Source: Woeseia sp.
GTDB taxonomy: Bacteria > Pseudomonadota > Gammaproteobacteria > Steroidobacterales > Woeseiaceae
Assembly (NCBI GenBank): GCA_018701055.1
Contig: JABIUH010000506.1
Span: 1 to 7,058, forward strand
Direction of reading: 5' to 3'
Length of the DNA: 7,058 bases
The notes under the pieces were generated by a model that was not told where the DNA came from, did no database searches, and saw only the letters and a program-made list of their open reading frames with translations. This document shows positions 1 to 6,292 of this stretch, one piece after another (position 1 is the stretch's first letter; every line of letters starts with the position of its first letter). The position numbers and the translations under genes are program-made.

Positions 1-1
1 A

Positions 2-181
2 CGACCCTATGTCGTGAAGCACGGGATATGGGTTGGCTGGACGGCGCTGCTTCTTTCATTGGGCGTCGCGGCGCTCTATTTTCCGGGCAGTCCCGCGGCC
101 TTGGTCTGGCCTTACGAATGGATGATCGTATTTGGCTGGATAATTCTTGGCGTGTTGCTGGCGCTATTCGCCAAAAAGTAA
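2..181 (+). CDS. C-terminal end of a multi-pass membrane transporter, probably an APC-type amino-acid permease (5' end outside window)
   Basis: This frame is open from the left edge and ends at TAA 179-181, giving 59 residues of a protein that starts outside the window. It begins RPYVVKHGIW and shows two hydrophobic segments, roughly residues 10-27 (GWTALLLSLGVAALYF) and 40-56 (MIVFGWIILGVLLALF). A short Pro/Trp-containing loop (PGSP...VWPYEW) separates them, and the chain ends in FAKK. Such a final helix pair with a basic cytoplasmic end is typical of 12-TM secondary transporters. The loop with prolines and tryptophans resembles the end of APC-superfamily amino-acid permeases. The family call rests on these last two helices only, and another secondary transporter family is possible. 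The stop codon lies inside the left arm of a strong hairpin. Confidence 0.6.
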   Translation, partial: RPYVVKHGIWVGWTALLLSLGVAALYFPGSPAALVWPYEWMIVFGWIILGVLLALFAKK

Positions 182-211
182 CGACGGAACGTGTAGCGTT
201 CCGTCGTTACT
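177..211 (-). terminator. Perfect 15-bp hairpin overlapping the transporter stop codon; best read as a leftward intrinsic terminator, possibly bidirectional
   Basis: The left arm AGTAACGACGGAACG (177-191) and right arm CGTTCCGTCGTTACT (197-211) are exact reverse complements with a 5-base loop TGTAG. On the minus strand the stem is followed by TTTTT (complement of A173-177), the layout of a rho-independent terminator for leftward transcription arriving from the Kbp-like remnant. On the plus strand no T run follows (GAATAAC), so it is a weaker terminator for the transporter, although so long a stem may still protect that mRNA 3' end. The TAA stop and the last two codons (AAA AAG) are part of the element. 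Confidence 0.7.
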
Positions 212-283
212 GAATAACACGCTGTCAGGTATCGCCAGTTCTTCTGGATACGAATCTTTTGAGTACAATTGTCGAAATAATCG

Positions 284-480
284 CTAATCCTTGAGGATGC
301 GTGTTTTTTGGTTATTGCAGTCGCCATAGATTGTCGCGACACCGTCATCAAACTCCACCTCGATGTTTTCAATTCCGGTCATTTTGACCTCGAGATGTTG
401 TTTGACGTTGTCGACTGTCTCAGCGTCGGTGTCGCGAAGAGCTGCCAGCCGACATCTTTTGCAAAATAAAATTATCCCAT
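284..480 (-). pseudogene. kbp: Broken Kbp/YgaU-like (BON-LysM) potassium-binding protein remnant
   Basis: An ATG at 480-478 is preceded at 7 bases by AAAAGGA (494-488), a good ribosome-binding site. Translation reads M-G-stop, then FYFAKDVGWQLFA, which resembles the conserved Kbp/YgaU start (MG-F-F-VKDAG-KL). Near 425-445 the homology moves to another frame and continues DTDAETVDNVKQHLEV, then MTGIENIEVEFDDGVATIYG, a BON-like domain with the hydrophobic/Gly spacing of this family. It ends after KTRILKD at TAG 286-284. Intact relatives are about 150 aa: a BON domain, then a LysM domain, soluble and K+-binding. Here the LysM part is missing, apart perhaps from a tail YPEELAIP at 250-227 that recalls the usual LysM ending YPGQ-L-IP. 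A nonsense codon, a frameshift and the loss of the C-terminal half together make a pseudogene. The family call comes from remembered family patterns, not a search. Confidence 0.65.
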
Positions 481-605
481 GTGGCTGTCCTTTTGGTTTG
501 TTTATCTCGACGAATACTGAAGGTTGTATACTGACGGTTCAGCCGAAAACGACCCAAAAAAACCTTAACAATCGATCTAGTTTTTTATCAGGGAGCACTA
601 AAACC
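481..605 (+). promoter_or_regulatory. Leader and probable promoter region of the M48 protease gene; also the old 5' flank of the Kbp-like remnant
   Basis: A possible -10 box TATACT lies at 527-532, about 75 bases before the GTG start, but no good -35 box sits 16-18 bases upstream, so the promoter call is weak. ATACTGA occurs twice in direct orientation (514-520 and 528-534). The ribosome-binding site for the protease is AGGGAG at 590-595, 10 bases before GTG 606. In the other direction the region carries the AAAAGGA site of the Kbp-like remnant (494-488). A-rich (556-562) and T-rich (581-586) runs flank an otherwise featureless leader. Confidence 0.3.
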
Positions 606-2141
606 GTGACTCGAAAAATCCTGCTTGCCCTCGTATTTGTTGGCTTTTTGGCAGGTTGTGCCGTCAATCCGGTGACCGGTAAGCGCGAACTAACCTTTGT
701 ATCGGAAGCCCAGGAGATACAGCTGGGGACTGAGAATTACGCCTTCATGCAGCAATCCGGTGGTGGCAAGTACGATGTAGATCCACAGCTGGCAGCCTAT
801 GTCAGAGATATCGGCAATCAATTAGCGGCGCAGAGTGTTCGGGCGCTTCCGTACGAATTCACGGTTCTCAATTCATCAGTGCCGAATGCCTGGGCGCTGC
901 CGGGTGGAAAAATTGCCATAAACCGGGGGCTATTGACTGAGATGAATAGTGAGGCAGAACTCGCGGCCGTCCTGGGGCACGAAATTGTGCACGCGGCAGC
1001 CCGACATTCTGCTCGTCAAATGGAGCGAGGAATTTTTTTACAAGCAGCAGCATTGGGTACGGCGATCATGACCAGCGATAGCGACTACGCGAATCTTGCG
1101 ATCGGTGGTGCAAACGTGGGTGCGCAACTGATTTCACAGTCCTATGGTCGCCAGGCCGAATCGGAATCCGATCTGTATGGAATGCGCTACATGTCCGCAG
1201 CCGGCTATGATTCGCAGGGTGCTGTCGAGTTACAACAAACTTTTTTTCGACTCAGTGAAGGTCGGTCCAGCGATTGGTTGACGGGTCTGTTTTCGAGTCA
1301 CCCACCATCACAAGATAGAGTGCGGGCAAACATCCAAACTGCTGCCGAATTACCGAAGGGTGGTAAGACCGGCGAAGCCAATTATCGGGCGGCAATGGAG
1401 AGAACGATGGATTCCAAACCCGCATATGACGCATACGATGAAGGGCGTAAGGCACTGGCTGAGAAAAATCAGACGGTCGCATTGGCAAAAGCCGAAGAGG
1501 CAATCGAATTTTTTCCGGACGAAGCACACTTCTACGGATTGCGAGGTGATGTGCGTTTCATTGCGGAGCGCTACGATATGGCTATAAGCAACTACGATAT
1601 CGCAATCAGAAGGCGTGGCGACTTCTTTCAGTATTACCTGCAACGCGGGCTTGCGAACGAAAAGTTGGGCAATGATACGAGCGCGCAGGCAGATCTCGAA
1701 AAGAGCAATCAACTATTTCCTACGGCGGCAGCGGCCTATTCGCTCGGCAATATCGCAAGCAAACAAGGTAATCGGACGAAAGCGATTGAATACTACACCG
1801 CGGTCGCCAATTCTCGCGGCGATATTGCCGTAGCGGCACAGGAAAAACTCGTCCGATTAGATCTTGCGAATAACCCAGCCAAATACATTCAATTTGGATG
1901 TTTTCCAGATAACAATGCCAACTTAATCGTTGCCATTGCGAACGCGACTTCCGTGCCGATTCGGGATGTTCAATTCACGGTGCAATACCGTGACAGTTCC
2001 GGTGCAACCAGGAATCGTGAAGAACGCGTTCGCGGGACGGTCGAGCCTGGTCAGCGTGTCGATATCACTACGGGTATTGGCCCTTATCTGCAAGGTGCAT
2101 CCTGTCCAGTACAGATTACGGCGGCAAGAATTGCGAATTAG
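606..2141 (+). CDS. BepA-like M48 zinc metalloprotease lipoprotein with TPR repeats and an extra C-terminal domain
   Basis: The predicted protein of 511 aa starts at GTG 606, chosen because AGGGAG (590-595) precedes it and a lipoprotein signal begins there: basic TRK, hydrophobic LLALVFVGF, lipobox LAGC with Cys18 as the lipidated residue. The longer open frame upstream runs through the Kbp remnant and has no signal peptide. The M48 zinc site is HEIVH at 125-129 (His125, Glu126, His129), with the third ligand Glu185 in AESESD. His232 in SSHPPSQDR matches the conserved histidine that plugs the active site in BepA. TPR-like helices run from about 278 to 425, and the spacing resembles E. coli BepA (487 aa). 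Residues 430-511 form an extra, probably beta-rich domain with two cysteines that I do not recognise. In BepA-type proteins the role is periplasmic quality control of outer-membrane protein assembly; that is inferred here. The 3' end overlaps the convergent DUF1272 frame. Confidence 0.93.
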   Translation: MTRKILLALVFVGFLAGCAVNPVTGKRELTFVSEAQEIQLGTENYAFMQQSGGGKYDVDPQLAAYVRDIGNQLAAQSVRALPYEFTVLNSSVPNAWALPGGKIAINRGLLTEMNSEAELAAVLGHEIVHAAARHSARQMERGIFLQAAALGTAIMTSDSDYANLAIGGANVGAQLISQSYGRQAESESDLYGMRYMSAAGYDSQGAVELQQTFFRLSEGRSSDWLTGLFSSHPPSQDRVRANIQTAAELPKGGKTGEANYRAAMERTMDSKPAYDAYDEGRKALAEKNQTVALAKAEEAIEFFPDEAHFYGLRGDVRFIAERYDMAISNYDIAIRRRGDFFQYYLQRGLANEKLGNDTSAQADLEKSNQLFPTAAAAYSLGNIASKQGNRTKAIEYYTAVANSRGDIAVAAQEKLVRLDLANNPAKYIQFGCFPDNNANLIVAIANATSVPIRDVQFTVQYRDSSGATRNREERVRGTVEPGQRVDITTGIGPYLQGASCPVQITAARIAN

Positions 2142-2394
2142 CTCGTCGGCGTAAATTGCGAGCTAGCGGTTCGCCACCGGTATGTCCTTGGCAGTCACGA
2201 CGAATTCCGCGACGTGCTATTGATGGCCGCACCAGCCGCCGTGTGAATCCGCCACCACAGTTTGGGCAAACATTTCGCAAAACATTTTCAACGCAGTCGC
2301 TGCAAAATGTGCATTCGTACGTGTAGATGTTCGCATCGGTCGATTGCGGTGGCAAATCGCGATCGCTCTTGATGGTTTGGCAACGTCCTTGCAA
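2116..2394 (-). CDS. DUF1272-type cysteine-rich protein with an eroded N-terminus, possibly a decaying gene
   Basis: The 92-codon frame uses TTG 2394-2392 if that is a start. Residues 11-58 closely follow the DUF1272 pattern: DRDLPPQSTDA, then ECTFCSDC (Cys28, Cys31, Cys34), then VCPNCGGGF (Cys43, Cys46) and RPS. These Cys pairs probably bind zinc. Family members usually open with an ATG followed by a motif like LRPNCE-C-DRDLP, which supplies another CxxC. Here the aligned residues are LQGRCQTIKSDRDLP, so both cysteines are replaced (Thr7, Ser10) and the expected Met position reads GTC. No Shine-Dalgarno sequence precedes the TTG. After residue 58 the sequence becomes Arg-rich and unlike the family, ending inside the 3' end of the M48 gene on the opposite strand. 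The core is recognisable, but I doubt it is an intact gene. The family's function is unknown. Confidence 0.55.
   Translation of the reverse strand: MQGRCQTIKSDRDLPPQSTDANIYTYECTFCSDCVENVLRNVCPNCGGGFTRRLVRPSIARRGIRRDCQGHTGGEPLARNLRRRANSQFLPP
2139..2165 (+). terminator. Small stem-loop at the stop codon of the M48 gene, weak terminator candidate
   Basis: TAGCTCG (2139-2145, beginning with the stop codon) pairs exactly with CGAGCTA (2159-2165) around a 13-base loop. No T run follows, so termination would be weak or Rho-dependent. The right part is also an imperfect copy of the end of the gene: AATTGCGAATTAGC (2129-2142) and AATTGCGAGCTAGC (2154-2167) differ at two positions. Confidence 0.3.
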
Positions 2395-2548
2395 GACGAT
2401 GAACGCTATCGCCCACAGCAGTTTGTCCAGCTTTTACAGCGAAACGTAATTTCAGAGTAGCGACGGACGATCAATCTCGTGTCCTAGGCTTAGCGCCGAC
2501 TGGGTATTACAGAGCCTTTAGCCGAAGTTCTAATTGCAGCGTTGAGCG
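2395..2548. other. Spacer with no recognisable gene
   Basis: These 154 bases lie between the DUF1272 frame and the end of the SLOG/membrane gene, both on the minus strand. I see no coding frame with family resemblance, no strong hairpin with a T run and no convincing promoter. Continued homology to the DUF1272 N-terminus is not visible upstream of 2394. Confidence 0.5.
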
Positions 2549-4325
2549 TCAGCTAGTCATTCGAAATAGCTCGCCCTGCTCAAGTGATCGTTCGCGATTC
2601 ATGAGTATCCATTGAGTATGTTCGCCAAGTGCGGCCTCGCCGAGTACGTGCAATATTCGTCGCTTCTCTTCGTCATTGTTAGCGCTGTCGATTCGTGTCT
2701 TCGCATTACTGAAAATGAGATACATAAATTCGTATTGCTTGATTAAATCGCTATCTGCGACGCTTTCGCTATAGGACTGTCTAACCCCACTAACAACAGC
2801 ATGATGCCCATCAGAATTACCACCGGGTCTCGCAGCAAATCCTCTATTTCTGTGCTCATTGCAATAAATAGCGCGATAATGGCGAATCCGATCCAGAAAG
2901 CAGCGCTCGCTAGTTTTTCGGTGCGCCGATATCGCTGCAGTCGTTCTTTGCCTTTTCTGCGAAAGTATCCCAGTTGGCCGGAATCGAAGTCGCCGATCCA
3001 TTCGCGTATTACGAACTGTAAGCCTTCGGCTCCCTGGTAAGAGCCTGCGTCGCATTCGGTACCGGCCACTCGCATAACGTTGCGAATCCAACCGAGATCC
3101 GGGTCCTTTGATTGCATAAAGTCGTCGTGTGAAAACTTGGACTTGTTGCCCGACCTAACACCTGCCGCAGCCCAATAGAGCTGGACTCTTAGTCCCTCTG
3201 CGAGGGTGCGGTAGTCCAGATACTTTCGATGCCAGGAACGACCGGCGCCAACCTTGTGGATGATTGTTGCGGCTGCAAAAAAAACCAAGAAAGCCGAAAA
3301 GGTAAATTCGGTCTGGAACGATATCCGAGTACGCGATGTAACAAAGCCCCATCAGCAGGGCAAAAACGTGGGTCGTGACGAGCGCACTTATTACGCGTTT
3401 CTGATAATGAATGGCCAGCCAGTCTGCCGCTCGGAATACGTGGTCAATATTCCTAAGACCCGGCGGTAATTGTGGGTAATCATCTGTGTCAATGAGTGCC
3501 CAAGCGTCTCGTTTTATCGCGTCCGAATGAGTGACAGTATCGGCGCTGAATTCACTGGTGTAGCGAAATACTCTTCGATGCCTTTCGGGGAGCGTTTTTG
3601 AGCGTGGCTCGTTATCGTCCTGATAAAACCACCCGGTCTCCCCAGGCAGGTTTGGGTCCTCAGGACCTCCATTCTCACGGTCACGCGAACAAACAATGTG
3701 ATAGACGAGATCACTCTCGTCGTTTGCCAAAATCAGCCCACTGCCCGAGAGATCCGACGTGTATCCAGGCATTACATCGTCGTGATGAAAGCGCACGACC
3801 TGACTGGTACCGCCGAGTTTGTCGTTGTGCTTGCCGTCCCACAATGCCAACAATATATGACAATGTGCGCATAGGAAAACGCCAAGCTGCGCGTATTGCT
3901 GGTCTCTAGCATCGCCATACTCGCTAATCGAGTGAATGTCATTTCCAGACGAAATAGGTAACTCATACGCCTCTGCAGCGCGGCTCAGTAAGAATTCGAA
4001 CTTCTCGCGCGCTTGCGCCGATTGAAAGTCTTTGGCGTAGATGCTCTTGGGCATCGGTAGAGATACAATTAACGGTATGCCGAGCCCTACTGCCACTTCA
4101 GCTACTAGTTGATCTGCGCCTTCCGCGAGTGCCGACATAACTAGAGACACCACGGTTGGGATATGTGGCGCGCAACTCGTTGAAGAAATCCTCCACTTTC
4201 ACGCGAATGGCAGGAGTTTCTTCAGGGACGAGATCGCGGTGACCTGTCACTGCGATCATCATTGGGACTGCGAATCCAGCCTGCCCGCTGATAATCGTGT
4301 GTGATTGAGATTGCTCGAAATCCAT
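2549..4325 (-). pseudogene. SLOG-like nucleotide-binding domain fused to a SLATT-like four-helix membrane effector; three frameshifts
   Basis: Three overlapping frame segments form one protein of about 591 aa from ATG 4325 to TGA 2551-2549. The N-terminus has MMIAVTGHRDLVPEE (residues 22-36) and, after the first shift, SALAEGADQLVAEVAVGLG and IPLIVSLPMP: the Rossmann-like GHR...GAD pattern of SLOG/DUF2493-type domains, which bind nucleotides or their derivatives. A long polar middle contains ILLALWDG. The C-terminal part has four hydrophobic segments, at about residues 307-330, 335-357, 470-492 and 498-514. Between the second and third comes WHRKYLDYRTLAEGLRVQLY, the Y-YR-LAE-LR pattern of SLATT-like membrane effectors. 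Frame changes fall at about 4150-4163, at an 8-base A run 3277-3284 (T8 in the mRNA; removing one restores frame inside TM2), and at CCCC 2785-2788 (adding one restores frame at the end of TM4). The start is uncertain: no clear ribosome-binding site, and ATG-ATG at residues 22-23 is an alternative. Either a recent pseudogene or consensus errors. Confidence 0.8.
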
Positions 4326-4568
4326 TGAAAGGCAATTTACAGGAAAGTGCCTGCCATGCGGTAGCAGGGTGATGCCGGGACCATCCCAGATTATTGCCGA
4401 ATGCGTTCAGTCAGTATTGGTGGCCACAATGAAGAAGAGCCCTGTCGGGTCCTTCCATTTTTGATCGTTATAAATTCAGTGTTTAAAAGCCGTGACAATT
4501 CCTAACATTGGGAACTCAAGGGCGGCGTTAGACTCAAAACCCTCTTGGAAGTAGACCAGGGCGAAGCA
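4326..4568. promoter_or_regulatory. Divergent spacer between the SLOG/membrane gene and the PDZ gene
   Basis: These 243 bases separate two outward-facing genes and should carry promoters for both. The best single element is TATAAA at 4469-4474 for the rightward gene, about 95 bases before its ATG, but no good -35 box lies at the right distance. A short inverted repeat CCTGC (4350-4354)/GCAGG (4364-4368) is near the leftward start. For the rightward start, AGGG (4558-4561) lies 7 bases before ATG 4569 and serves as a modest ribosome-binding site. I see no gene or regulatory RNA here. Confidence 0.3.
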
Positions 4569-5393
4569 ATGAAAATCATTATTGTCGCGGTCGCACTCAG
4601 CGCTGGTGTGGCGTTTGCTACAACGATATGGCTGCAAAAACCCGAAGAGTCGTGCGTTAGCACTTCATCGGTGTCTGATTTCGACACGAGTTTGTCGCCC
4701 AATCAAAGAATCGACGCGTTGGAGCAAGCCATTAGCCAGGGACGTTACGCGCGCCAGTTACTGCAAGAAGAGATCATCATTCTTACAGAAGAGTTGGAAG
4801 AATTTCGCATTGGTACTGATGCTACTCTTGAAATAAGCAATGACAGTGAGCCCGAGTCTAATGTCACGTTGAGTCGTTCTGAGCGACGAGAAAGCTATCG
4901 ACGTCGCAATTCACCCGAGGGTCGTGCTGAAAGGCTGGTCGAAGCGGGTTTTGACGCCGGAATCGCGGACTGGATAGTGCAGCGCGAAGAAACGTTGCAA
5001 ATGGACGCGTTGCAAGCACGCTTCGATGCAGAAAGAAGCGGTGACTCACAGAGCTATTACTGGGATCGAAATTCTTCAAACGACGTATTGCGTGCAGAAC
5101 TCGGTGATGAGGACTATGAGCGCTATTTGAGCGTAAACGGCCGACCAACCAGTGTTGGTGTTTCCAGCGTCATTGGCAGCTCTCCGGCGCAAACAGCCGG
5201 TTTGCAGGCTGGCGATGAAATAACGCGTTACGATGGCGCACGCGTATACAGTATGACGGATATTACCAAAGTGACTATGACCGGCGAGCCGGGCCAAAAC
5301 GTCGTTATCGATGTTGTCCGAGAAGGTATCAACATACAAATAGTGATGCCCAGGGGGCCCCTGGGGATAACCGGGGGGCGTAGTCGCCGGTAG
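4569..5393 (+). CDS. Membrane-anchored or exported coiled-coil protein with a C-terminal PDZ domain
   Basis: The predicted protein is 274 aa. ATG 4569 is preferred over TTG 4545 because AGGG lies 7 bases upstream and a signal-like N-terminus follows at once (MKIIIVAVALSAGVAFATTIW), either a cleaved signal or an uncleaved anchor; there is no lipobox. Residues 44-80 (QRIDALEQ...EEIIILTEELEEF) look like a coiled coil. A charged linker rich in Arg and Ser follows, then a helical stretch (ERLVEAGFDAGIADWIVQRE, 121-140, and QMDALQARFDAER, 144-156). Residues about 190-262 are a PDZ domain: TSVGVSSVIGSSPAQTAGLQ and AGDEITRYDG, then hydrophobic strands ending NIQIVMP. The tail is GPLGITGGRSRR. No protease domain accompanies the PDZ, so it is not DegP-like; a periplasmic adaptor or substrate-binding role is an inference. 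pssA follows after 77 bases. Confidence 0.88.
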   Translation: MKIIIVAVALSAGVAFATTIWLQKPEESCVSTSSVSDFDTSLSPNQRIDALEQAISQGRYARQLLQEEIIILTEELEEFRIGTDATLEISNDSEPESNVTLSRSERRESYRRRNSPEGRAERLVEAGFDAGIADWIVQREETLQMDALQARFDAERSGDSQSYYWDRNSSNDVLRAELGDEDYERYLSVNGRPTSVGVSSVIGSSPAQTAGLQAGDEITRYDGARVYSMTDITKVTMTGEPGQNVVIDVVREGINIQIVMPRGPLGITGGRSRR

Positions 5394-5470
5394 CGGTTTG
5401 TCTGTGTAAAGCCCTCTTTTGGTCGCCTTAGTGGTCGCGACACTGGCGGAATCGCTCGCCGCCATGCAAA
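5394..5470 (+). other. Short spacer between the PDZ gene and pssA
   Basis: An imperfect inverted repeat surrounds TCGCGA (left GCCTTAGTGG, right CACTGGC, around 5426-5447). There is no T run to suggest a terminator, no clear promoter, and no strong ribosome-binding site before ATG 5471. Co-transcription with the PDZ gene is plausible. Confidence 0.3.
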
Positions 5471-6250
5471 ATGAGGGCCCAATCAATAAGAATAATAACG
5501 GGTGTCCAGGTGGGGAAACTCCGCTACACAATTCCTAATAGCGTGACTGCCGCGAGCTTGCTCCTGGGCATTGGCTCAATTGTCACCGGTCAGCTTGGCG
5601 ATTTGGAGTTGGCGGGTTGGATGATTGTTTGGTGTGGATTGCTAGATGTACTTGATGGCGTGGCCGCCCGCCTGCTCAACGCTACTTCAGATTTTGGGGC
5701 CGAATTCGATTCCATGGCCGACCTAGTATCATTCGGCGTTGCGCCCGGCATGCTCATGATGCAAGCCGGGATAACTTATAGCGGGTTCGAGTTATTTTCC
5801 GGCGCCTTCTGGGTGTTGTTGGTGTCGGTTGGCGTGTTTGTTTTATGTGGCGCGATGCGTTTGGCTCGATTCAACCTCACCAGCGAACAGCCGACCCGCG
5901 GATGGTTTTCAGGAATTCCAATCACGGCCGCTGGAGGTGCACTCACGTCGACGGCCGTTATATTAATGGTTAAGTATCCGGATATCGTGACCGCGATGCC
6001 TTTGCATGCCTATCTTCCCGTCATGATGTTTGTGCTGGCGATCGGAATGATTTCGGCGCTGCGTTTCCCCAAGGCAGTGAAGCGTGAAGGAATTGTTGTT
6101 AACGCGTTTACGGGTTTCAACATCATCGCATCGTATTACTGTGGCATTACACGTAGCTATCCCGAATTTCTTTTTTTTATGGGTATTTTTATATTGGTCG
6201 CCGGAATAATTGCCGGGCGCGTATCCAATATACAAGCACAGAGAAATTGA
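5471..6250 (+). CDS. pssA: CDP-diacylglycerol--serine O-phosphatidyltransferase (phosphatidylserine synthase)
   Basis: The predicted protein is 259 aa. It joins CDP-diacylglycerol and serine to give phosphatidylserine, the precursor of phosphatidylethanolamine, at the inner membrane. The CDP-alcohol phosphotransferase signature DGxxAR(x8)GxxxDxxxD is perfect: Asp62, Gly63, Ala66, Arg67, Gly76, Asp80, Asp84. Family features around it are IPNSVTAASLLLGIGSIV at the start, DSMADLVSFGVAPG after the motif, MRLARFN at 129-135 and WFSGIPITAAGG at 145-156. Several hydrophobic helices follow. The LARFN and SGIP motifs fit phosphatidylserine synthase better than PgsA or cardiolipin synthase, though other CDP-alcohol enzymes cannot be excluded. 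The start is unsure: ATG 5471 lacks a good ribosome-binding site, and GTG 5510 (MGKLRYTIPN) would give 246 aa. Confidence 0.87.
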   Translation: MRAQSIRIITGVQVGKLRYTIPNSVTAASLLLGIGSIVTGQLGDLELAGWMIVWCGLLDVLDGVAARLLNATSDFGAEFDSMADLVSFGVAPGMLMMQAGITYSGFELFSGAFWVLLVSVGVFVLCGAMRLARFNLTSEQPTRGWFSGIPITAAGGALTSTAVILMVKYPDIVTAMPLHAYLPVMMFVLAIGMISALRFPKAVKREGIVVNAFTGFNIIASYYCGITRSYPEFLFFMGIFILVAGIIAGRVSNIQAQRN

Positions 6251-6292
6251 CAAAATAATTTCGCTACAAAAAATCTAACATGGCGATTCAAA
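6247..6292 (+). promoter_or_regulatory. Possible promoter for the aminotransferase gene
   Basis: A consensus -35 hexamer TTGACA (6247-6252) overlaps the pssA stop codon (TGA 6248-6250). The matching -10 is poor: AAATCT at 6271-6276, 18 bases on. The spacer also holds an ATG at 6280 opening a 7-codon frame (MAIQNEY) that overlaps the aminotransferase start in another frame. No strong ribosome-binding site precedes ATG 6293, so translation may depend on coupling to that short frame or on a leader-poor start. Confidence 0.3.

Noticed and set aside
556..586. A-run/T-run pair in the M48 leader as a terminator or attenuator hairpin
   Set aside because: The only pairing is A-T rich around a long loop, too weak to count as a structure.
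363..605. N-terminal extension of the M48 protein from an ATG at 363
   Set aside because: The extra 81 residues run antisense through the Kbp-like remnant, have no signal or family resemblance, and bury the lipoprotein signal that begins at GTG 606 behind a good ribosome-binding site.
2163..2216. Minus-strand frame reading HVAEFVVTAKDIPVANR as the end of another gene
   Set aside because: Only 17 codons between two stops, with no family match; probably chance within the DUF1272 3' region.
3254..3469. Plus-strand frame of about 70 codons within the SLOG/membrane gene
   Set aside because: It lies opposite membrane-segment codons and its product has no domain pattern; a shadow frame. The same holds for the plus-strand frames at 2801-3040 and 3598-3909.
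2549..4325. Programmed frameshifting as the way to express the SLOG/membrane gene
   Set aside because: Three separate shifts would be needed, only one lies in a long slippery tract, and no stimulatory structure is evident.
5076..5531. Long minus-strand frame spanning the end of the PDZ gene and the start of pssA
   Set aside because: It is antisense to a clear PDZ domain and to the pssA start, with low-complexity composition and no ribosome-binding site.
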